A DNA stretch of 64,000 bases from Affinundibacterium baiyunense. Its GTDB lineage: Bacteria > Pseudomonadota > Gammaproteobacteria > Burkholderiales > Burkholderiaceae_D. The stretch is taken from NCBI RefSeq assembly GCF_018139645.1, contig NZ_JAGSPM010000004.1, positions 1-64,000 on the forward strand. The letters run 5' to 3'. Every line of letters starts with the position of its first letter. Position 1 is the first letter of the stretch. The position numbers and the translations under genes were made by a program. Positions 55,452 through 64,000 of this stretch are shown one piece after another. Under the pieces are notes generated by a model, which did not search any database, was not told the origin of the DNA, and was given only the letters and a program-made list of their open reading frames with translations.

Positions 55452-56543
55452 ATGGCAACGAAACTGATCTTATTGGGCGCAGGAAAAATTGGCGACGCGA
55501 TTTTAAATTTGCTTTCTCATACCAATGACTATGTCATCACCGTGGCAGATAAAGATGCGAATCGACTGGACTATGTCAATAAAGAAAACTTCCCAAACGT
55601 CACTACCGTATGCGCTGATCTCAATGACCGAGCTGCAGTAGAAAATTTAATTCAAGGACATCAAGTTACCTTATCCGCTTGCCCTTATTTCTTAACACCA
55701 ATGATCGCCAAGGCAGCGAAAATGGCGCAGTCACATTATTTCGATCTGACAGAAGACGTTGAGAGCACACGCATCGTTAAGCAATTAGCAGTGAATTCGG
55801 ATAGCGCCTTTGTACCGCAATGTGGTTTAGCACCTGGATTCATTTCTATCGTTGCCAATCACGTCGCACAAAAATTTGATTCGCTACGCGACGTCAGCAT
55901 GCGTGTTGGGGCACTACCGACTTTTCCAAACAACGCCTTGAAATACAATCTGACTTGGAGCACCGATGGACTGATCAACGAATACTGCAATCCTTGCGAG
56001 GCGATTGTCGATGGTCAGTTGCGCGAGACTTCTGCGTTAGAAGAAATTGAACATTTTTCGCTCGATGGAATTGACTACGAAGCCTTTAATACCTCGGGTG
56101 GACTCGGCACCTTATGCGAATCACTTGCTGGCAAAGTCGAGAATCTGAACTATAAAACGGTTCGTTACCCTGGACATCGCGATATCGTAAAAATGTTAAT
56201 TCGTGATTTGGAGTTGGGCAAAATCGGGCGACGTCCAATTTTAAAAGACGTGTTAGAGACATCAATCCCGATGACAAAACAAGATGTCGTATTGGTTTTC
56301 GTCAGCGTGGTCGGGATGCGTGCAGGTCGTCTAGAACAAGAATCGTATGCAAAGAAAATCTATGCACAAGAAGTGAATGGGCGCTTGCTATCGGCAATTC
56401 AATTAACTACTGCATCAGGGATTTGCGCGATGCTTGATTTGTTAATCGCAAAGAAATTGCCGCAGCGCGGTTTTGTTCGTCAAGAACAAGCGTGTTTTAA
56501 TGATTTTATGTCGAATCGCTTTGGTCGGTATTACGCTAACTAG
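55452..56543 (+). CDS. Saccharopine dehydrogenase family protein
   Basis: The 363-residue protein has an N-terminal Rossmann motif GAGKIGDAI and the catalytic-domain blocks LSACPYFLTPMIAKAAKMAQ, FVPQCGLAPGFISIVANH and TSGGLGTLCESLAG. These belong to the saccharopine dehydrogenase / lysine dehydrogenase-like group. It probably oxidises or forms an amino-acid derivative with NAD(P)H, perhaps in lysine catabolism. The exact reaction cannot be decided. It is divergent from an Lrp-type gene. Confidence 0.85.
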   Translation: MATKLILLGAGKIGDAILNLLSHTNDYVITVADKDANRLDYVNKENFPNVTTVCADLNDRAAVENLIQGHQVTLSACPYFLTPMIAKAAKMAQSHYFDLTEDVESTRIVKQLAVNSDSAFVPQCGLAPGFISIVANHVAQKFDSLRDVSMRVGALPTFPNNALKYNLTWSTDGLINEYCNPCEAIVDGQLRETSALEEIEHFSLDGIDYEAFNTSGGLGTLCESLAGKVENLNYKTVRYPGHRDIVKMLIRDLELGKIGRRPILKDVLETSIPMTKQDVVLVFVSVVGMRAGRLEQESYAKKIYAQEVNGRLLSAIQLTTASGICAMLDLLIAKKLPQRGFVRQEQACFNDFMSNRFGRYYAN

Positions 56544-56603
56544 CGCGCATGGCAAAGCACGCTAGCGAGATTTAATCGGAACAAATCAAAATATAACTCC
56601 TAT

Positions 56604-56644
56604 AAAAAAACTGAAGCTGATGCACAAACATCAGCTTCAGTTTT
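56604..56644. terminator. Intrinsic terminator between the saccharopine-dehydrogenase-like gene and rarA
   Basis: CTGAAGCTGATG (56611-56622) and CATCAGCTTCAG (56629-56640) form a perfect 12-bp stem. Seven A precede it and four T follow, so it can serve both converging genes, most strongly rarA on the minus strand. Confidence 0.88.
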
Positions 56645-56708
56645 CGTCATCGCATTCTTTGCTTCATCTAGCGATGAGAAAAGCCATACTTTCAGTAGTT
56701 CCCCCACC

Positions 56709-58016
56709 TTATTCGCTGTCTTTATCAAGTTGTCGTAGATAGGCGAGTTTTTCGGCAATTTTAATTTCCATGCCACGAGGCACAGGCTGGTAAAAACTTA
56801 CATCCTCTAAACCATCTGGCATATACGTTTCGCCCGCAGCGTAGGCATGTGGTTCATCATGTGCATAGCGATAAAGTTTTCCGTAACCTAATTCTTTCAT
56901 CAACTTAGTTGGGGCATTACGCAAATGCTCAGGTACGACGCGCGACTTGTCCTTGGCAACCAAAGCGCGTGCTTGTTTGTACGCTAGGTAGATCGCGTTA
57001 GATTTAGCCGCGCAAGCCAAGTAAACCACGGCTTCTGCCAACGCAAGCTCTCCTTCTGGAGAACCTAAGCGCTCATATACCTCGGCTGCATCAAGACTAA
57101 TACGCAAAGCACGTGGGTCCGCCAGACCAATATCCTCACTTGCCATACGAATGATACGCCGTGCTAAATAGCGCGGATCTGTGCCGCCATCCAACATTCT
57201 GACCAGCCAATACAAAGCGGCATCAGGATTGGAGCCGCGTACCGATTTATGCAAGGCAGAAATCTGATCATAGAACGCGTCGCCACCTTTATCGAATCGC
57301 CGTAACGCATCGCCTAAACATTCTGCGAGTAATTGACTATCAACTTCTAACGATTTTTTTGCCTGCGCAGCGCGGGCTGTTATATCGAGATTATTCAATA
57401 GCTTGCGACCATCACCATCAGCGCTGGCGATCAAGCTTTGTTTCGCATCTACTGTGAAGGTCAGGCCATCTAACTCTTGCACGCAGGCCTTCTCCAACAT
57501 CAAAGCCAAATCATCTTCGGATAAAGACTTTAAGACGTACACCGCAGCACGTGAGAGCAATGCGCTATTAACTTCAAATGAGGGATTCTCGGTAGTGGCG
57601 CCGATAAAAGTGAATAAACCACCTTCTACATGCGGCAAGAACGCATCTTGCTGGCTTTTGTTAAATCGATGAACTTCATCAACAAACAAAATGGTCCGAC
57701 GCTGTGAACTAGCGCGAATAAACTCGGCTCGCTCAACTGCATCACGAATATCTTTCACCCCTGATAACACCGCAGAGAGTGCAATAAATTCCGCGTTGAA
57801 GGCTTGCGCCATCAATCGCGCTAAACTAGTTTTACCAACTCCGGGCGGTCCCCACAACAACATCGAATGTGGTTCACCTGATTCGAACGCGACGCGTAAA
57901 GGCTTGCCTTCACCCAACAAATGCTGCTGACCAATAACTTCAATCAGACTTTTCGGTCGCAAACGCTCTGCCAGTGGTTGATGTAGCTTTGCCTGCGCTT
58001 CTTGCCCTAGGATCAT
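56709..58016 (-). CDS. rarA: Replication-associated recombination protein A
   Basis: RarA (MgsA) is an AAA+ ATPase of the clamp-loader/Mgs1/WRNIP1 family acting at stalled forks. The 435-residue protein has Walker A LLWGPPGVGKTSLA, Walker B ILFVDEVHRFNKSQQD, and the block GATTENPSFEVNSALLSRA. Its ATG overlaps the lolA TGA by four bases (ATGA), which gives translational coupling. Confidence 0.95.
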   Translation of the reverse strand: MILGQEAQAKLHQPLAERLRPKSLIEVIGQQHLLGEGKPLRVAFESGEPHSMLLWGPPGVGKTSLARLMAQAFNAEFIALSAVLSGVKDIRDAVERAEFIRASSQRRTILFVDEVHRFNKSQQDAFLPHVEGGLFTFIGATTENPSFEVNSALLSRAAVYVLKSLSEDDLALMLEKACVQELDGLTFTVDAKQSLIASADGDGRKLLNNLDITARAAQAKKSLEVDSQLLAECLGDALRRFDKGGDAFYDQISALHKSVRGSNPDAALYWLVRMLDGGTDPRYLARRIIRMASEDIGLADPRALRISLDAAEVYERLGSPEGELALAEAVVYLACAAKSNAIYLAYKQARALVAKDKSRVVPEHLRNAPTKLMKELGYGKLYRYAHDEPHAYAAGETYMPDGLEDVSFYQPVPRGMEIKIAEKLAYLRQLDKDSE

Positions 58017-58657
58017 GGACGTAAAACTTCCGCGCCCTGAGGTACCAGGAACTTGAATTGGTCAGCCCCAAAGCTAGGATTCTTCTCAAAATTTTTCAGT
58101 GTAACGACAGACAGTTGACCAAAACTATCACGCAACTCCATTCCAACCGGAACCCCGTCTTTCATACCGATACCGATGGTTTCAAACTGACTATCTTTGG
58201 TCTTAGGTATTGCCTCCAACCATTCGACGCCCTGCTTCACGCCGACGTCTTTCATCACGAAATTTTTGTCTAAATCAACGCTACCAAATAGAATCGCTGC
58301 GGGGCTAGATGCAATTGCATTACCCAAGGATTTGATCGTTACTTGATTGAGATCTTTATCGTAAAGATAAAGCTTGTCGCCATCTGCTTGAAGCACTTGA
58401 TCGTAGGGCTTCACGTAGGTCCAAATAAACTTGCCAGGACGAGCGAATTTAAATGTTCCTGACGACGTTTTACCCATCTTGGATACACCGTTAACCGTCT
58501 TCATCTGTACCTGAACAAACTCACCCTTAGCGGTCTTTGTATTCACCACAAATGCTTTGAACTGTTCAACGCCAGAAGCCTGCGCAATGCTCATTCCAAG
58601 TGACAATAAACCGCCAACAATCGCGCCGTAGCACACACTTTTTTTAATGATATTCAA
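58013..58657 (-). CDS. lolA: Outer-membrane lipoprotein carrier protein LolA
   Basis: LolA shuttles lipoproteins through the periplasm from LolCDE to LolB. The 214-residue protein has a signal peptide ending near AQASG, the blocks KTAKGEFVQVQMKTVNG, GTFKFARPGKFIWTYVKPY and KLYLYDKDLNQVTI. It sits between ftsK and rarA, a gene order common in betaproteobacteria. Confidence 0.95.
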   Translation of the reverse strand: MNIIKKSVCYGAIVGGLLSLGMSIAQASGVEQFKAFVVNTKTAKGEFVQVQMKTVNGVSKMGKTSSGTFKFARPGKFIWTYVKPYDQVLQADGDKLYLYDKDLNQVTIKSLGNAIASSPAAILFGSVDLDKNFVMKDVGVKQGVEWLEAIPKTKDSQFETIGIGMKDGVPVGMELRDSFGQLSVVTLKNFEKNPSFGADQFKFLVPQGAEVLRP

Positions 58658-58763
58658 AATAAATCCAATTCTTTATGAAACAGGCTAGAACAATATTTGT
58701 CGATTCAACTCGACAATGCACTAACTCCAATATGTAATCTAACGCGGTAACAGCCAAGAAGGC

Positions 58764-61085
58764 TTACTCAGCGTTACCAACCGGCACCAAAATTTCGCGA
58801 TTACCGTTCGATTGCATGGTGGATACCACACCGCTCGCTTCCATTTGTTCTAATAAACGTGCTGCGCGGTTATATCCAATTCGCAAATGCCGCTGCACCA
58901 AAGAAATCGAAGCACGTCGATTTTTCAAGACGATCGCGACCGCCTGATCATACAAAGCATCCGCCTCACCGCCACCCTCACCAGGAGCAAGTGCATCACC
59001 ACCTTCTTCGAGCACACCACCTTCAAGAATTCCCTCAATGTAGTTGGGTTCACCTTGTTCTTTCAAATGCTTAACGACACGATGCACTTCTTCGTCAGAT
59101 ACAAATGCGCCATGCACCCGCATCGGCAAACCCGTACCGGGCGGCATGTACAACATATCACCCATACCGAGCAAAGACTCTGCGCCCATTTGATCTAAGA
59201 TCGTCCGTGAATCGATTTTACTACTCACTTGAAATGCGATACGGGTGGGAATATTCGCCTTAATCAAGCCCGTAATAACATCCACCGAAGGGCGTTGCGT
59301 CGCCAAAATCAAATGCAATCCAGCAGCGCGCGCTTTTTGCGCAATACGAGCGATCAATTCCTCAACTTTTTTCCCGACCACCATCATCAAATCAGCTAAT
59401 TCATCAATGATAATGACGATCGTTGGCAGTTTTTCTAAAGGCTCAGGCGCATCGGGTGTTAGGCTAAATGGATTGGGAATATGCTCTTCGCGTTTCGCTG
59501 CCTCAGCAATCTTGGCGTTATAACCAGCCAAGTTACGCACACCCAGTTTCGACATCAACTTGTAGCGTCGTTCCATCTCATTGACCGCCCAATTTAAGGC
59601 ATGTCCAGCTTGACGCATATCGGTCACCACGGGAGCTAATAAATGCGGAATCCCCTCATACACGGACATTTCCAACATTTTTGGATCAATTAAAATCATA
59701 CGCACATCATTCGGGTCCGACTTATACAGCAAAGACAAGATGGTCGCATTGATCCCGACTGATTTACCTGAACCCGTTGTACCAGCAACCAACAAATGCG
59801 GCATCTTAGCGAGATCAGCAACGACTGGGTGACCAGCAATATCCTTTCCCAAGGCAACCGTCAAATTTGATGCGCTATCGTTATACACTTTAGAACTTAA
59901 GATTTCGGTCAAACGAACAATTTGACGTTTAGGATTCGGCAATTCCAATCCCATGTAATTTTTACCGGGGATTGTTTCGACGACACGTATCGATGTCAAT
60001 GCGAACGAACGCGCTAAGTCGCGGGCTAGACCAACAATCTGACTACCTTTAACGCCGGTTGCAGGTTCGATTTCATAGCGTGTAATCACTGGACCTGGAT
60101 AAGCCGCAATCACTTTGACTTCAACCCCAAAGTCAGAGAGCTTTTTCTCAATCAAACGGCTGGTGAACTCTAAAGTTTCGACACTCACCGTTTCTTGTGA
60201 CAACGGTGGTTCATCCAATAAGGACAACGGTGGCAAATTCGTATCAGGCATGTCATTGAAGAGCGACACCTGACGTTCTTTTTCAATTCGCTCAGACTTT
60301 TGTACGGCGACAACTTGTGGCTCGATTCGTATTGGTGGCGCTTCAACAATTTTTGCACGTTCTTGAACTACCGAGGTTTCGCGTTTCACCGCGGCGGTTT
60401 CACCTAGTTTACGATCTTCGTGATCGGTATATTTTTTTCGTACGAACTCAAAACTTGTTTCAATCAAGGTGCCAGTATTTTCAGCGATTTGCCACCAAGA
60501 CAAATGAAAATACAGGCTCAAACCTAAAGCAATAATCAATAACAATAATAAGGTAGCACCAGTGAAGCCAAACGCGCTTGCGCTTAAATGTCCAATCAAC
60601 TCACCTAATACACCACCGTGCACACCTGGCAAGGCAACTTTCATTGAATACAAACGCAATGATTCCAAACCCATGCTACCGATCAAGATAAATACGAAGC
60701 CTGCAATTTGAATAATTTTGTCAAAGAAATGTGCATCTTCTTGTGCTGGATGGGATTCGTGATTCAAACGACGATAGCTGCGCCACACTAAACGCAATAA
60801 GGCAAATGAGAACCACCAAGCAGAGAATCCAAAAATAAACAAAGCTAAATCGGAAATCCGTGCACCCACGTAGCCGCCTAAATTATGAAATCGATCGACT
60901 GTCACCGAACGCGACCAGCCAGGATCAAGTGGCGAGTATGTCGCCATCACCAATATAAAATAGACGGTGAACGCAGCGAACAACATCCAGCGCACTTCGC
61001 GTAACAACACAAGTAATCGATTTGGCAGTGGAGTCGCGACGGCCGAGTTTCGATTACGTTGATAAACTTCGTTGGAATTAGACAT
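58764..61085 (-). CDS. ftsK: DNA translocase FtsK
   Basis: FtsK pumps DNA at the division septum and activates dimer resolution. The 773-residue protein has four membrane segments in the first 200 residues, a short linker compared with E. coli FtsK, a motor domain with Walker [16 protein letters not shown] (about residue 430) and [12 protein letters not shown], and a C-terminal gamma domain ([20 protein letters not shown]) that reads KOPS sites. The ATG at 61085 ([10 protein letters not shown]) is preferred over an in-frame codon at 61124. Confidence 0.96.
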   Translation of the reverse strand: MSNSNEVYQRNRNSAVATPLPNRLLVLLREVRWMLFAAFTVYFILVMATYSPLDPGWSRSVTVDRFHNLGGYVGARISDLALFIFGFSAWWFSFALLRLVWRSYRRLNHESHPAQEDAHFFDKIIQIAGFVFILIGSMGLESLRLYSMKVALPGVHGGVLGELIGHLSASAFGFTGATLLLLLIIALGLSLYFHLSWWQIAENTGTLIETSFEFVRKKYTDHEDRKLGETAAVKRETSVVQERAKIVEAPPIRIEPQVVAVQKSERIEKERQVSLFNDMPDTNLPPLSLLDEPPLSQETVSVETLEFTSRLIEKKLSDFGVEVKVIAAYPGPVITRYEIEPATGVKGSQIVGLARDLARSFALTSIRVVETIPGKNYMGLELPNPKRQIVRLTEILSSKVYNDSASNLTVALGKDIAGHPVVADLAKMPHLLVAGTTGSGKSVGINATILSLLYKSDPNDVRMILIDPKMLEMSVYEGIPHLLAPVVTDMRQAGHALNWAVNEMERRYKLMSKLGVRNLAGYNAKIAEAAKREEHIPNPFSLTPDAPEPLEKLPTIVIIIDELADLMMVVGKKVEELIARIAQKARAAGLHLILATQRPSVDVITGLIKANIPTRIAFQVSSKIDSRTILDQMGAESLLGMGDMLYMPPGTGLPMRVHGAFVSDEEVHRVVKHLKEQGEPNYIEGILEGGVLEEGGDALAPGEGGGEADALYDQAVAIVLKNRRASISLVQRHLRIGYNRAARLLEQMEASGVVSTMQSNGNREILVPVGNAE

Positions 61086-62457
<1,372 letters not shown>

Positions 62458-62590
62458 TCTTAGAAGTGAAATAAGGGCGCAATCAAAACAGTGCAGAGAA
62501 TATTGAGTCACATCCCAATCATCTCTGCGCTTGTTTACTTTGCACTACTCTTCTCGGTATTCAACAAAAATCATATCAGCAAACCACATC

Positions 62591-63232
62591 ATGGCATCAT
62601 CAATGAAATCATTTGCTGAACTTCAAGACGTTGCAAAGCAACTCAAAGTACAGCAAGAATTACGTGCAAAGGCAGAAGCTGAACGAATTGCACGTGAAAA
62701 ACAAGCTGCCATCGAAGCCAATATTTTTCGTAGTACAGTCGGCGAAGTTCAAGCCTTAAAGACCGCGGAAAAATTTCACCCTACACCAAAAAAACCACCA
62801 CCACTTCCGTTCAAACATTTCGAAGATGAACAGAAGGCTTTGCAGGAATCTCTGTCAGACGAATTTGATGCGGGGACATTGCTAGAATCGGATGAGAACT
62901 TAAGTTACACTCGACCAGGTGTTGGTATCGATGTCGCAAAAAAATTGCGCCAAGGTGCATGGGTCATACAAGCACAGCTCGATTTACATGGTATGCGACG
63001 CGATCAAGCACGCGATAATCTCGGCGAGTTTTTGCGCAAATGCATACGTAGCGGGTTACGCTGCGTACGCATCATTCATGGCAAAGGCTTGGGCTCGGTG
63101 AACAAAGAACCGATTCTGAAGAACAAGGTGAGAAACTGGCTAATTCAGAAGGATGAAGTAATTGCTTTTAGCCAGGCAACTGCGGCTGATGGCGGCTCTG
63201 GTGCCTTAATTGTTTTATTACGTGCTTCCTAG
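62591..63232 (+). CDS. Smr domain-containing protein
   Basis: The 213-residue protein has a charged helical N terminus (about 1-60) and a C-terminal Smr domain (about 130-213) with LDLHGMRRDQARDNLGEFLR, HGKG in RIIHGKGLG and the closing SGALIVLLR. Smr domains cut or bind nucleic acids; the LDLH and HGKG motifs are the usual active-site region. It is 133 bases downstream of trxB, with a GCAGAGA/TCTCTGC dyad in the gap. The ATG at 62591 is preferred over 62531. Confidence 0.9.
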   Translation: MASSMKSFAELQDVAKQLKVQQELRAKAEAERIAREKQAAIEANIFRSTVGEVQALKTAEKFHPTPKKPPPLPFKHFEDEQKALQESLSDEFDAGTLLESDENLSYTRPGVGIDVAKKLRQGAWVIQAQLDLHGMRRDQARDNLGEFLRKCIRSGLRCVRIIHGKGLGSVNKEPILKNKVRNWLIQKDEVIAFSQATAADGGSGALIVLLRAS

Positions 63233-63246
63233 ACTAACACGATGAA

Positions 63247-63289
63247 TACGGCGCCCGCTTCATCAAACAAAGACGCCGTAATATTTTTA
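63247..63289. terminator. Possible intrinsic terminator between smr and the PII gene
   Basis: TACGGCG (63247-63253) pairs with CGCCGTA (63274-63280) around a 20-base loop, followed by ATATTTTTAT. The loop is long, so the site is weak. Confidence 0.45.
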
Positions 63290-63307
63290 TAAGGACAAAT
63301 CCGCCAG

Positions 63308-64000
<693 letters not shown>

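Overview
The window is a stretch of bacterial chromosome with moderate GC content (by eye about 45%). The protein repertoire and gene pairings point to a betaproteobacterium of the order Burkholderiales, most likely family Oxalobacteraceae and resembling Undibacterium. Examples are parE-parC, hutC/hutUHDI, moeA-moaD-moaE, ftsK-lolA-rarA and nadE-PII. The order is well supported; the family and genus are inference from sequence flavour only. No rRNA, tRNA, CRISPR array, prophage or large genomic island was recognised. Most of the window is core genome, with accessory character limited to short mobile or palindromic elements in the gaps.

Layout. 0-10 kb: the right end of an IS3-family insertion sequence, isocitrate dehydrogenase (icd), rluE, a DUF192 protein, rpsT, a GNAT acetyltransferase, a VWA protein, and topoisomerase IV (parE, parC) separated by a small palindromic element. 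10-12 kb: a diguanylate cyclase with Hpt and two receiver domains, plus an abutting single-domain response regulator. 12-19 kb: the histidine-utilisation locus hutU-hutH-hutD-hutI, divergent from its repressor hutC, with a perfect 20-bp palindrome between them and repeats after hutH and hutU. 19-23 kb: a PlpD-like patatin/outer-membrane-barrel protein, an HTH regulator, a membrane-anchored metzincin-like protein and a small exported protein. 23.8-28 kb: a 1336-residue propeller sensor kinase preceded by a structured leader. 28-34 kb: an M14 carboxypeptidase, a DUF3820 protein, a repeat-rich gap of about 740 bp, an orphan TAXI protein, a CinA-like protein and an EI24 membrane protein.

34-44 kb: FKBP isomerase, a lipoprotein, oligoribonuclease, an M48 protease, pterin dehydratase, rsgA, a periplasmic binding protein, a tricorn-like S41 protease and a DUF2189 membrane protein, followed by a 265-bp MITE-like element. 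44-52 kb: a LytS/LytTR-type two-component pair with an ElaA-type acetyltransferase, then yggL, pip, crcB, moaE, moaD and moeA. 52-64 kb: an exported M24 peptidase, three small membrane or secreted proteins, an Lrp regulator divergent from a saccharopine-dehydrogenase-like gene, rarA-lolA-ftsK, trxB, an Smr protein, a PII protein and the 3' part of nadE, cut by the window end.

Functional themes are central metabolism and nitrogen (icd, hut, PII, nadE), chromosome topology and segregation (parE/parC, ftsK, rarA), molybdenum cofactor synthesis, several peptidases, and four signalling proteins without obvious local partners. The most novel-looking material is not a classic defence or biosynthesis cluster. 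It is a 72-bp mini-element with perfect inverted ends and a 6-bp direct repeat (30548-30619), a 265-bp MITE-like element in a CTAG target (43888-44152), a putative structured leader (23584-23654), a metzincin-like protein with Asp as third ligand, and a small secreted protein with a duplicated AKRLSA motif.
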